Of a stretch of 64,000 bases of DNA, positions 13,686 through 26,395 are shown in pieces. The position numbers and the translations under genes were made by a program. A model generated the notes under the pieces. It was not told where the DNA came from, made no database searches, and was given only the letters and a program-made list of their open reading frames with translations. The first letter of the stretch is position 1. Each line of letters opens with the position of its first letter. Origin of the DNA: Fratercula arctica. Taxonomy: Eukaryota; Chordata; Aves; Charadriiformes; Alcidae. The DNA lies in the NCBI GenBank assembly GCA_947846985.1, contig CANTUZ010000001.1:68961521-69025520 (forward strand), in the 5' to 3' direction.

Positions 13686-14350
13686 GGCTGCTGTTTATTG
13701 CTCTATTTCCTCCACGTACCTGTCTCCATGCCACCTCATATTTTTCTCTTTTTTTTTTCTTAAACTTTTCTGTAAACATTTATTCATGGTTTTCATAATT
13801 TTTCTTCTGCATTCCCTGCATGGGCATTTTCCTTTAGACTTCTTTTTAAGTTTTCTCTTCTCAGTTCTCTCCATCCAGTCATTTTAATTTTCTCTGTTTT
13901 AATTTTTGACTCTCTTTTCACTAGCCTCTCTTCTCTGTCTTTCAGAGTGACCAGTGGGAGTACATAAATCCCGTAATATATATCTTTCTTTACTGATTTA
14001 CACTGCTCCCCTTCTATAGTCCTTCCCTTATCGAATCACTCATCTCATATCCCAGTTTTTTTATTCCTTCTCCATGCGTGTTATCTTTTTGCCTCATATT
14101 TCCAATGCAAGTTTCTGTTGAGGAATCCCATCTTTCTCTGCTGTTGTAATTTCTTCTCACAGGTTCTTGCTTTCTGCCATATGTTTTCCTACCCTGCATT
14201 TTCCCCCTTTCTCTCTTTCTCCAGTCACCTTCTCCCCCATGAGTCTTATTCCTCTTCTCCAGCAGCACCTGTGTTGCCTCAAGATCCCAGGCTGCTCAGT
14301 TGCTCTCATATCTTCCACCTCCTCTCCCCCAGCACTTTTTCTCTTCCTGC
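13686..14350. repeat. Pyrimidine-skewed low-complexity tract
   Basis: For about 650 bp the plus strand is strongly enriched in T and C, with repeated TTTTC, TCTTCT, TTCCT and TCTCT words and few long purine runs. There is no fixed repeat period, so it is a compositional tract rather than a tandem array. Several overlapping open frames on both strands are by-products of this composition and have no recognisable domain. An ancient decayed microsatellite or a nuclear-scaffold-like tract are possible readings; neither is proven. Confidence 0.55.
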
Positions 14351-17239
14351 CGCTCTTACAAATGACAATAAATTTGGGTTCTGAGACATCCCTGCACAGT
14401 ACTCCAGGATCAGTTGAAGTAGGTTTTAACATAAGGTTACTGTCAGGTAGTCTTATTTCATTCACTCTGTCTTCCTGAAGGCCCAAAAGGACAAAATTTT
14501 AGAATGTGGTTTGTGAAACAGACGTTTCAGGGTCTCCAGAGAGCTGGGAAAACATGTAGGAGCACAACAGTCTTGATAAAATTATCTGTCTCTCCTGGGG
14601 CAAAGCCACAGAAGTAGTCAAAATGTGAACAACAGAGGAAGGAAAGGTGTTGTTTTGGAAGTCTGCTTTTGTAGTTATTTTGTATGACAGAACATGGGTT
14701 TGGGTTTCATTATCTAACACTTCAGCACTAGTTTCTCTTTGGGCTCCATTTGTATTTAAGAGGTATGCACAATAGTAGCTAGAAACACATCTGAATATTT
14801 GTACTACTCTTTCAGTGTGGAGAATTTGTCTCCCTCATTTTATAGTCTGTGTTCTTTACATGGGACTTCGTATAGGACTGAGTAATTCCAATGAGAGGAA
14901 ATTAAATCCTATTAATGTTACCCATTCCTAAATAACTGGATTTGTCCCCCTGAGAAGGCTCCCACCTGTTCGCCTTCATGATGCTCTTGTTCCCATCATG
15001 ACACTGCAGCAGCTCTGGTACGTGAGTGTCATTCTGTCAGCATAGTAGACCTCTAGATCAACATAAGGTTATTCTTGCTGCAAAAATCTTTGAGTATGTC
15101 AGGCCTGGCTCTGTCTCTGTCTCTCTCAGAAAACTATAACTTACTCTCTTAGCAGTTGCATTTGAACTGTGTTTTGTGTCAATGGGATAAAGAAACAAGA
15201 GGCCTGCATGTAATTTGGATTTTTCTAAAAGTATCTCATTTCAATCTAATGTACGGTTGTGTAATTAAGCCAGTAAGTCTATATGACCAGCTCATTTCAG
15301 GACTTGGTCTGCTATCTTTAGTCAGTGACAAATTCTAGTTTCCATTGCTTGTTCAGAGATGATAACAGTGTGATTTACAGGTATAAGTAACAAATGAGAT
15401 CAATTAAAAAGACTAAGACTGGCACCTGTCTAAGTGTAGGATTGCACTAAATGATTCCCACATCATTGTTTCCTGTACGACCCTGCATTTGCAGCCTCTC
15501 CTCAGGAAGGTTAACAATGGGAGAGTTGTTTCTTAATGCTGGTGAACCAAGAAAGCAGGCCTTATCCTGTAGCCCAGGGATATGATTATTATCTCTGAGT
15601 GAAAACAACAGCCGTATTTTTCAGCTCCATGTGTACAAATGATCCCTGTGTTTCATATAGTTCTTGACTACAGCATCTTGGATTGCCCAATTTGTCACAA
15701 GTCTGTACTGTGAGCTGCCTTTGTATAGTTGAGCTGAACTCACAGTCAGGTACATGGCCCTCTTTGTGTATAGTTCTCAGTATTTTGTATTCTTAAAGAA
15801 ATTTTGAAAAATATTTAAAAGTTATTGAGGTCTTAAAAATTTTCAAATAATCTGACTTTTTTTTTTTTTAAATAGTGGCAGGGAAAATATACAATTTTGT
15901 AATTGATGGAACCAGTTTTGTGATATTTCCATTTCTCCTATCTCTATTATTGTCTAATGAAACTTAACGATCATTTTATGACAGGTCATATTAATACAGA
16001 AACTCCTTAAAGACTTAACATGAATGATGAAATCTCTGTTTCTATTATTCCGCTTAAAAGCTTAAAGGTACATCTGCAGATGTATTAGAGTATGTTCTTC
16101 TTTGGACACTGGAACCTTAATCTAGTTGACTAGTAAATATTTGTTATGCAATACCTTGCTAAGGGAAAATCATGGTTGGAAGTCCAGAAAACAGGCTTTT
16201 TATGACAGGTCCAAGAAGAGATATCAGGGTATCCAAGAGGTCCAAGAGGTGAAAGAGATGTGGGCTACTTAATTTCCTTGCTCCCAATTACTTTTTTAAT
16301 AACATCTTATTTGGTGTTGCATAGTGGCAGCAATCCCCTTCATTTGTTGACCTTGGAGTTCAAGGAAAAGGATAATAATGTTTCTCTTCCTCGTATGTGT
16401 ATTCAAGGTCTTGGGAAGCTAGTCCTTCTTTGTACAGTCTTCCTCCCAAGTCAGAGGTATTCAGTTCAGACTGTTTCTCCTACATCTTCCAGATATGTCT
16501 GGCTCCTCTGAGGCATGGTCAGAAGCTTATACTTCAGATAGCATAGTCTCTCCCATCTCATTAGAATGGAAATTCAAAGTGAGGAACCCAATACTTGATC
16601 TCAGAAACCAGTCCCTACAATATCTGAGAAAGAAATTTCAGGTTTTGTGCTGTTGGGCTACTCTTTCAATTTAAAGTGGTGAATACCATCTGTACCCCTA
16701 GAGCTCTTCAATGTAGGTCACCACTTAAATTTAGGCTGGATTGGTGAGTACTGAGAAATATTTAAACTAAGACTGTTTAGATGACTGTCTTAAAGGAAAT
16801 GCACTCTGAGTTAATATTGGAGAATTAACATTCCTGTCATATCCCTCCAGAGAACCATTATCCAAAAAAAAAAAAAAAGAACTTGTCACCCTCTTTGAAC
16901 AGGTTGAATTAAATCCAAGAACTAAGTGATGTGAATTACCTTTATATTCCTAGAGCTATTCACTGTAAGTAATGGTGATCACATACATTGGCAAAGCAGC
17001 CCAGGGGAAATGGCTGTACTGATGCCCATAGGGTGCCTGTATACGGAATAGAGAAGCTTTTTAGTAAAGGTCTGTCAGTCTATTCATGCTGATGAGTTTT
17101 AATAATCATTTACTCACTGTATTTTCCACCAGCTTGTGTATGCCATTTGCACTGCAATTGTAGTCCTTTGCTTACTTGCACTCTGCAGACTCACGTGCAA
17201 ATCCATGTGCAGTATTACTGTGAAATAGGCCTGATCCAC

Positions 17240-17257
17240 AAAAAAAAAAAAAAAAAA
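17240..17257 (+). repeat. Poly(A) run, 18 A
   Basis: This is an uninterrupted A18. The roughly 100 bp before it do not match a SINE or gene that I recognise, so a retroposon tail is possible but unsupported. Confidence 0.9.
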
Positions 17258-20200
17258 TTACAAATATGTGATGAGAAGCAAAATGGGAAAAAGGAATTGG
17301 GTGTAACATGGTCAAATACAAGTGTCTTCTGTTCTTCTTCAAAGGGCTCAATATATAGTCACTGTTCCTCTGAGAGTGCTGGAAACCTCCTCTCCTGGAG
17401 GATCAAATTCTTGAGACGAGTGCAAAGCATTATCCATTGCCATCCAATCTTCCAGAATTCCAGAAAGATACCTAATAAGTCCCCGAGTTTTTAATGATAC
17501 ACATACCTCCTGGGAACTAGGTCTGAAGGTTAATAGCTCATTTGCCATCCTATGCTGAGGAAACATTTTATATCACTCATTTGGAACTGGATTTTAACCA
17601 GAAACCTAGATGTGAAAGTCCCCAAACCCCATTGGCAATACTCTGTGGTGTCCCAGCACCTAGGTTTCAAACTTTTTGTTAGTATCACCAATTTAAAATG
17701 CTTTTTATGCTCAGTTCTATGGAATTCCTACATTTACATGTTCTCTTTTTATTTAATGAGCTGACAGCAGATATTCCTTGTACTAAAGAATTACAGATGT
17801 TTTAATTAAAGTGTTCAATTAAAATTTTCCAAAATAAATTGAATTGCTGAGTATGACCATGCTTGATGATTACACATAGCTGGCCTCTCAAAGAATTGCT
17901 GTAAGTTACTCTATAAGGTATTCTTTAGCTATCATTTAGTGAATGTTATCATCATCGTTTACTGAATTATTTAAAGCTATCTTCAGGCAGACTTAAATTA
18001 CTGTATTTATTTTTTGAATAGGAGCTATTTATTGCACTTTGCTCTTTTTATAGCTTACCTGCTTTTCCATGTTGCACCAACATCCTTCCAAGAGATGCTT
18101 ATTCTCCTCACCCCATTATGTCAGCTTTTCTAAAGCAAATCTCCAATTATAGAGGAGATTTCTTGTCAGTACACGCTATAAATGCATGAACCTTTTAAAC
18201 AGGTTGAGTGGTGTAATAAACTGAGTTATGACAAATTTCAAAAGGGGGCCAGTAATACGAAGAAAAACGGCTGCTGTTAATGCAATAGGGCTGGCTGGGT
18301 GGGGGTTTATTTGGAAAGGCAGATTTATTGTGGGAGAAGAGCCTCAGCAGGGAGAAGGTTGGTCTTTCCCTGGATTAGGGCTGCGTGGTGGTCCAGGTAG
18401 GGCAGAGCTTGCCCCACCAACCCATCCTCTGGCTTCATCCAGCTTTTGGGGGGCTAAGCAAACACACAAACCAGAAGCCAGCTCTGTCCCAGGGAGGCCA
18501 CTGTCTAAGCGAAGCAAAATTGCTATACCTTGAAGCATGAAAAAGCAGCCCTTTCCGGGAGAAAACCTCAAGTGGTCGTTTTCTGCTTTTCCACAGGGCT
18601 CACAATTAAGATTTCATACAAGTTAACACTGATTATGAAGGGACAGAAAACACCTCTGTGACAAGTGAGCACTGAACTTCGGCCACTTACTGTGTGAGTT
18701 AAAGCAACAGGGGCTGGCCCACCTCTTCCCTTTGTGGCTCTGTTTGAATTCAGTTGATTAATGTTGTATGTGCACGTCTATTGAGGCACCGAATTTAAAA
18801 GGATTGTTTACCATAGCCTTGTAATCAACCTGCCTTAGCAGCACCCTATTACCCATGATAACAGGGCTGCTGCAATTTAGGTCTGAAAGAAAACCGCCTC
18901 AGATGGGCTCTCGGATGCTTTAGTGCTAGTATGCTGCCCTGTTATCTTCATTTGTAATTTGTTTTCAAGAACAGTGATTTACATTTCAGTTGGATTACAC
19001 CTTTTAATGTTTCACAAACGTAAAGTGGCTGCAGTGAAAACTCACATCTCCACTAGATTTCAAACGATGCATTTGAGGCTTCAGTGGAGAGGATTACAAT
19101 TACAATTAAAATCAAAAGCTTGCTCATTCTTTTAATGATGCATGCTAACCCTTTGTATACTAAGAAGCCTATCGTGGTGCTATACAATCATGATTTTTTT
19201 TAGGAATATGAAATAGCTACATGCGTTCTGCCTTATCATCTACTACACGCAAATGCTGGTCTTCTGAAATGGAACACATCCTGCACAGTGAGTTTAGAGG
19301 ACAACTTACCTTGATAAAAAATACAGAAGAACACATAAAAAAGGAACAGAGAGAAAAAAAACCCACTACTTTATTTTTTTTTAAATGTGGAACATATTTT
19401 AGTAACAGACTTCATTTTCCTAAGGTAGTTATTGCCAAGGTATATAGTTACGAAGACTTCTATTGAAAGCATAATGGTACTGGATGAAGTGCAAAATATT
19501 AATCAGTGGGGTATTTTTCTTTCAATGAACATTACATGAGCAGAAGAAGGTTTATTGGTTTTGTTCTTTGTTTTTTGCTTTTTTTTTTTTTAATCCTGTA
19601 GTTTTCTCACAGCAGTAAATTTTTGCGAATCTAGATTTATTTATTTTCTTCAGCAATTCAGAATAATTTCCATCTAAGGCTTCTTCTGTTACTTTAGAAA
19701 GATTTGCAAATAACAGACACTTATGTTCTTACTTGGGTCTTAATGTGTTATTCTTAGCATGTTATTCTTGGCCTAGAAAATGACTGAAAATTCTTATTGG
19801 GCAGAGTTATGGCAAGACTAAAACTTACTCAGATCACACATCGCAGAAATATCTGGGGGAGAACATTCACTGCAGTGTTCAAAAGCTTCTGCTCCAAGCC
19901 AAAACCTCATCCGGGCTCAGGTAGCCTGATGATTTATCGATACCCTAATCCTTTCAGTTCCTAATTGCCAGACTGGGACCACCCCCTCATCCCAAGCACA
20001 TCTCCTTGTCTCCTGAGGGGCTAACCTCTGTCCCAGGGCAGAAGGGACTCAGACTCCACAAGAATGGGCAGAGAACTATCTGTGGTAGATGCTGCTTACC
20101 CCCCACAGAGGAGTTACCAAATACCAGTCATCGAGTGGTGGCATGGTGAGGGCCCAATGTACTGCCTCCAGTGAAGGGGTGAGGAACTGGGGAAAACAAG

Positions 20201-23200
20201 TGTCATGGTTAAACAGTGCATTTTTCTTTTCCTTTTGCAAGATTACTGCAAGCCCTGGAAGACACCAAGACACCCAGAAGACATCAAGACACAAGAACAC
20301 CTTGTGTAAGAACACCTTTTCCAGGCTCTGATACATGAATTTTCTGTCCCCTACGACTCAGTAGAAGTCACGGCAATGCATATCATTTCTCAGATGGAGA
20401 TTTGCATGCATGGCAGGAAAGATGGTAAGGATCTCTCAATTACTTCTAAGCAATCTGAAACAAGAAACTGAAAAGATTCAGGCTATTCCATCAAAATTTC
20501 CTTAGTTTATGAAAAAGTATCTTTTACCGAAGCTAGATAGCTAAATCCATAAGTAATATTTAAGATTGAATCAAATGTCTCAGTCAAGTCAAAGTGGTTT
20601 TCATTTCATTCAATCATAGATTGAATAGATTAAATTGATTAAACCACCTTTCTAAAATGAAATATTCCTTATGTCTTGAAAATCCAAACTTCTAGTTTAA
20701 AATTCACAGAAGAATAGGTGGGATTCCCCGCACTGAACTGAAATCTTCTGAAGGCAAATGTCTAATGAAAGTAAGTCTTTGAGGTTTTCTCTATGTTCAG
20801 TGAGAAGAGTGGGAAAGTCATGCTGACCCGAGGATTTCTCATACTTAGGCTGAAGAAAAGGTTCCTGCCTTAATGGTAGCCCAAAAAAGACACAAACAAA
20901 CACAGCTCATGCACAACAGTCACACACATTTTGGTGAAACATGTTATCTTGATGTTTCTCTCCACCTACTTGTGTCACTTTAGTCTTCTTCTGACTAAAT
21001 TAAGTCTTATTTTCCTCCAGGCAAGCCTTTCTTCTCATATAAACTGAGGTATTCAGCAGCACAGGAAGGGCAGGCTAAAAACAGATATAAAACACCATCA
21101 CACAGATTTCCTAATGATCATACCACATGAAGGAAGACATTTGATTTATTATTTTTTTTTCTTTTTCATGTAGATACTTTTAATTCTCGTCACAAACAGC
21201 ATAAAGGAACCTTAAATCTTATGATCAAAACCCAGAGAGTGATTTACAAATGTCATTGCGGTGTTTCAGGGGAACTGCAGTTCAAATGCCTCATGCCTTC
21301 ATTCTGCTCTATGAGATGATTTTCCAGTTGATCTGCAGTGAGACATCAGAACCAATCACCAAAAAGCATCAAGCAACACGTAGTTCAGCCTGACTCATTA
21401 GCAGCAGTTTAGAGTGTTAGACAACAGAAGTAGTTTCAAGAATAACCAAAAGTAGTTTCAAAATTAGTCAGAGCTTTAAATTATTATTTTTTTCTTTTTT
21501 AACCAAGCTTATGTCTTTTTTTCCATTTTCATGTATTAGTACTTTGATAAGAAATCAGTTTTGCACTGATAGCTTCCACGAGTCTCTTTCATTTTGGTTT
21601 ATGAAAAACCCATGTATGCATTCATAAATGGTCTCGACAAAATTTATTTGATTATTTGTGATAATCTGTACTTCATGACCTAACCTTTCTCAAAAGGTCC
21701 TCATGAAAGAAATCACGAGGAAGTAATCCCAGACAATTCAGTGGGGAATGTGACTTTGATTTCCCTGAATGCTATCTTCACATGCCAATCTCATACGTCC
21801 TGCGCTGTCTTGTCCAAGTTAAAACCAAAGAGATATTGAAGAAGTAGCCCCTGTAAAAGCCACTACAGGGCTCTCCTCCCCATCACTCTTTCTTCTTCAG
21901 GTGAGGAATCTTTACTCCTGCCCTCGTGCAATCTTGGGAAGGTCTTTCGTAGATTTACCTGTGAGGAATGACCACCTGTATACAGGCCCTGTACTTCTGC
22001 TTCTTAGTCAGCACCCATGTCCTAATAACCTGACTTGACTTGGGCCAGAGTGATTTACCCTATGAACATTCTTTCCATCAGGGTGGGGAAGTTCTTGGAG
22101 GAGTTGAGATGAAGAGAGAAAATGCAGTTATAGTCTTCATGTATTCATTTCTATGTCAGATTCCACTCTTGACACTGAAACCCGAGGAAATGAGAGGTAC
22201 TCAGTACAATTTTGTGAATAATGAATGTTTTGACTTACTAGTGGTCCTGAAAAAGCATTAAAAAGGTAGAAAAAATTCATGGCTTGGGTGATCTCAGAGG
22301 GTTAGGTTTTTTTGAAACCAAGTAAAAGTTGGACTGAATATCAGTTGAGCTGAAATAATAGTGTTTTGCTCTATTTTTCAGTATCTTTTAGAGATATTTC
22401 AGAAAAAAATGACCTTCAATTAAAAAATGCATTTTATAAATATGATAATAATTACTTTATTTGGAGAATTTATCATTATTATTTTAGCAATGAAATGAAG
22501 ACGTTTGGTACATTTCACCCTTTCTGACTCCGTATTTCATCAGTAGACAAAGGTTTCACACAAGATTTTTCACACAAAATTTTAATCCATTCCAAATAAC
22601 CAGCAATCCCCTGGCAGACTATTTGTAAAATTGTCATCAGTCATTGTCCCTATGATTCAGAAGCTACTCTGTTTAGATTGCCCCATTTCAGGCAAAAAAT
22701 AGTACCCATGTTGCTCCAAATGAGAAAAGGTCATATTCCTAATGGAACTGAATATAAATCCAATATGATTTTCATGTTACACATTACATCATTAGCTACA
22801 GATTTATAGGGAGAGAGCTAATATATTGAAGATTGTGACATAGTTCTCTTTCTCAAATGCACCTAATTTTTGAAGTTAGGCAGCACTGAATTTCTTCTTA
22901 CAAGAATATCTAAAGTATTTTCCTTTTATTGGCTCCTTCCTTTAAGAGAAGACTGCAGAGCTGATGAATATTTCATAGGTAGAAAAACACCAGCGATACA
23001 GGGTTTTACCTACAAAATCTTTGGGGAAAGGGAGAAAATGGCAGGAAGGCGCTGTAAGGACAGTTCTTTTAAGAAGTCTTTGGAAAAGGGTCTCCATTTC
23101 ATTTTCCACATCAATAACACCTCCTTCACCCCTTAATACTGTCTTCCTTTCATTTTGTTCCATAATAGCGTTCAGTCATTTTTGTACTTTTCTTTGTATT

Positions 23201-23267
23201 AAAGTGTCTCCTGAGCTGGCAAAACCATTTTAAAGCTAAAAATTTAAATAGAAAATTCTGAACGAGG

Positions 23268-23285
23268 AAAAAAAAAAAAAAAAAA
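23268..23285 (+). repeat. Poly(A) run, 18 A
   Basis: This is an uninterrupted A18 in unique noncoding DNA, with no recognisable retroposon body upstream. Confidence 0.9.
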
Positions 23286-24439
23286 GGACATTCAAATATA
23301 GTGGCTGTAAATTTGTACAAATCTGTTACAGAGGAATAATAATTGGAAAATATAATCAAATGTACATTTTCAATGGATCTCTTCCTTCTTCTACTGTTCA
23401 ATTCTAATGGACGTTTCTCCTGTGTTTCAAGAACACATTGACACTGAGAAGTGTCAAGCATGACAAAAATACTTCAGTAAAGGCTGGTCCCTTACAGACA
23501 TTAGATGGACTGTCATGACCAAACATGTAGACCTCTTTTCTGACTGATAACCGCTAAAAGCCACAACAACAACAAAAAAAAACCAAGAAGGAAAATACAG
23601 AAGTTTCTTAGGTCATATGATGATTAGAAAAAACATAAAACCAGAGAAACTGAGGTAAAGGAAGAAAAAAACCCATGTCCAATCCCCCTGTCTACAAGTG
23701 GTTTCATATAGTCTTCCTTTGAAACCTTTCTTTGTCATTCTGATCTCAGGCTTGGATGGCACATGTTGGAAAGTAGGCGGCTGTCAGGTTTGTCAAATCC
23801 TGAGAATGGAAGTCCAATATTCAAATTACAAATTTATGCTTACAACAAAAAAACGAGTGCATGGCAGCACTACTAAGCTTTTTACAGCATGGAATAAAAG
23901 CATAGGAAAAAATCTACGAGGCTTAAGTAAATGTTCCTCACCTCATCTAAGCCTATACATTAGACGTTTAAACACCAAAACATTGAATGGCTAGGTTAAG
24001 CCCCCTTTTTCCTGGGCTTCTTAAGGCAACCAATGCATATTAGATTTTCTAGACTGTCAGTCATTCTTGCTGCTTTCTTTACATTTTTTTCCTCTTTCTC
24101 AAGTGGAAGCTACATACTGGACTCAGTATTTCCAATGTTTAATCTACAATTGGGAAAAATTGCACTAGATTCCTGTGCTTTCATTTTTTAGGATTGTGTT
24201 AATCTTGTAAGACTTAATATTTAGCTGGTTCTCTACCTTGCCAACTACCTTGTCTTTCGATGCATTGTTTTTGGTGGTGTTTTGTGGTTTGGTTTCTTTT
24301 TTTTAATTTTTCAAAAAAGTCTCCCTCATCCTGAAAAAGTGACCTACCTTTTTATTTTCCTAATATGTTACCTTTCATTTAACTGAAAAGCACTAACACA
24401 GTGTAAGCGAGCCTGTCTGACTGCACAATACAGATCACT

Positions 24440-24700
24440 TGCTAGAATTTGTTATTTAACATGCCACAGCTGCTCAGATTATCTGCAGACTTCACCAGCA
24501 AGAGCTTTTTATTTATTTCCAGATAACTAGCAAAGATACTGAATAGGCCTGGGTCAAGGATAGTCCTGTTACACCTCCTTTCAGGATTTGAATTACCAGA
24601 TGATTTATTCTCCATCTACAATTACTTTTCCTGATCTCTCACTTGGTAAGTGTTTAATGAATTTACTTTGTATAGTGCACAAAGGCAAATATTTTAGAGA
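24440..24700 (-). mobile_element. Ancient, heavily decayed CR1-type LINE fragment (reverse transcriptase part)
   Basis: Read on the minus strand, this segment lines up with the reverse-transcriptase region of CR1. The stretch GATTATCTGCAGACTTCACC at about 24477-24496 is the complement of the codons for the catalytic K-F-A-D-D-T block, here decayed to K-S-A-D-N. The next part, around 24530-24575 (AAAGATACTGAATAGGCCTG and the following GGTCAAGG), corresponds to the same place in the younger CR1 at 28953-31330, which reads AAAGATATTGAACAGTACCA near 29880. No open frame survives. The match weakens after about 24700 and may continue to about 25000. It is probably a relic of an old amniote CR1 lineage, with ends uncertain by 100 bp or more. 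Confidence 0.55.
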
Positions 24701-25973
24701 AGTCTATTTTCAAAATGCAATAATGTTGGTCAAACAAGATTGAAATCTCATCAGACAATTGTATCAGATTTAAGCCACATTGACTTTCATTAGTTAGGCT
24801 ACTACCTTTTACCTCTTTCTTAATTGCATCTCTGCCTATCCTGATCATGACTTAGCTTGCAATCAGTAGTGATTTAGATTGTTCTGCTTAATTTTTAAGG
24901 TACTGATGCAACAGTCCTGTTGTGCCACATCCTTCTGAATCTCTTCCACCATTCCAAATTGTTTTCAATACTGCTATTTCAGAAAATATCTTGGCTAGTG
25001 TTTTAGTATTTCTCAATATAATTTATATGGCTGTATAAATTTGTGTATGCCTTTTTCACCTGATAGGGATTTAGTTTCTGAAAACTCTTCTGAAAAATGC
25101 TCTTTTTTTTAAATACAGTTTCAAAAACTCTACTTACAGGAGGGCAGTTGCCATCTATATCTGCAGCAGAAATGTTTGAAACTTTGGAAATGACTTTGTC
25201 TTGTACTTCCTTTTTCTTTTTATTTTTTTTTAATGGATATTAAGGACAAACTCTTAAATAAGTTGCCATTAGGGCTAACTTTTTAAGCTTTTAAAAACCG
25301 GGATATGGAAAAGGTTACCTTCTTAGTGCAGTCTTTTATATTCCTGCTTTTCTTTGTAAGTATATGCCTTACCTTTAAGTGTGGTAAAATATAAGGTATG
25401 TCATAAAATATACAGTATGTCTGAGATAATGTTACTACAGGAAATGTTATTTCCTGATTCTCAAGTGCTTGAAATTGTCACCTTCCCAACACATGTTCTT
25501 TATGTATTCAGTTGCACTCTCATTTGTTCTTTTTTTGTATCTGTGAACACCCAGTAGCATTTGGTTGGACATAAGCAGCAGGGGACACTCACTTAAGCGA
25601 AGAGTCAGGAAGTGACTTCCAGAGGTAGCTATTCCACACCAGGGTTTATTTACGTGTTTTACTGTCTAAGGAATGTTTTGTCTTCAGAGGCTCATGGTTT
25701 CATGCTAAATAAAGGTGACCCAGCCTTTTTTTTATGCTGCCATATGTCTGCTGAATGTCACTCAGAATTATGATGTAAAAATATTACTTGCATTTTCAGT
25801 TCCACTTGGTCTTCTGTGAGGCTTCAGTCTTGCACAGCCTTTTGCTGCAAGGAGTTAGGTAGATATAAACGACTGTACTGAAAGGTATTTTGAAAGAGTA
25901 AAAAAAAAAAAAAAAGACTTGGATAAACCAGAGTGGGTTCGTTCGGTGGTGGGGCTGGAGCACTTGCACCATG
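24701..25973. other. Noncoding DNA, possibly continuing the ancient CR1
   Basis: Weak similarity to the ancient CR1 reverse-transcriptase region may go on for the first few hundred bases. Beyond that I see only AT-rich unique sequence and an A16 run at 25900-25915. No exon is recognised. Confidence 0.4.
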
Positions 25974-26030
25974 AGAAATCACAGAACAGACCAGGTCGAA
26001 GGGACCTCAAAAGATCATCTGGCCCAACCT
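25974..26030 (-). mobile_element. Short CR1 3'-end fragment, minus strand
   Basis: The sequence AATCACAGAAC...AGGTCGAAGGGACCT...AAAAGATCATCTGGCCCAACC is the complement of the last ~55 bases of a CR1 element, where the consensus has a hairpin-forming end and ATTCT(A/G)TGATT units. The copy stops abruptly and is followed directly by a CR1 piece in the other orientation. It is a severely 5'-truncated insertion, recognised from the typical avian CR1 tail. Confidence 0.7.
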
Positions 26031-26035
26031 TTTGT

Positions 26036-26395
26036 GGGGAAAAGGAGAGGCTGTGGGAGCTTGGATTGCTTGGCCTGCAGAAGGGATAGCTTTAGGGGCA
26101 CTCCATTGCTGTCTTCAGCTACCAAAACAGAGAAAAGGAATCCAGATTCTTTTTGTAGTTGCACAGCTAAAGAAGGAGGGGCAAAGGACACATGCTGCAG
26201 GAAGGGAGTTTCCCACTGGGTATAAGGAAAAACCTTTTCCAAGGAGTGTGGTGAAAAAGACACATGTTTACAGACACCCACAACTCAGCTGAACAAGGCT
26301 CTATCAACCTGCTCTGCCTTTGAAACCAGCACTGTTGTGAGCAGGGTGCTGGACCAGATGACCCACAAGGATGCCTTTTCGTTTGTGTCATTCTG
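26036..26395 (+). mobile_element. 5'-truncated CR1 LINE, plus strand
   Basis: From GAGAGGCTGTGGGAGCTTGG (about 26045) this piece follows the C-terminal coding part of CR1 ORF2 (the [12 protein letters not shown] region) and then the 3' untranslated region. GGCAAAGGACACATGCTGCA near 26180, ACTCAGCTGAACAAGG near 26282 and CTGGACCAGATGACC near 26349 are recognisable CR1 3' landmarks. The frame is broken several times. It is about 360 bp, against roughly 4.5 kb for a full element. The family looks older and different from the copy at 44449-45216. Confidence 0.75.

Larger units (their letters stand above)
14351..24439. other. Unique noncoding DNA with a candidate conserved block
   Basis: I recognise no coding exon, LTR or LINE in this interval. 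Simple tracts include T13 at 15857-15869, A15 at 16864-16878, A18 at 17240-17257 and A18 at 23268-23285. The part at about 18130-19150 differs in texture. It has low simple-repeat content, and around 19093-19111 it holds a tight series of ATTACA/ATTA homeodomain-type cores. A short GC-richer patch lies at about 18280-18520. These features suggest a possible regulatory element, with no direct proof. Confidence 0.5.
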
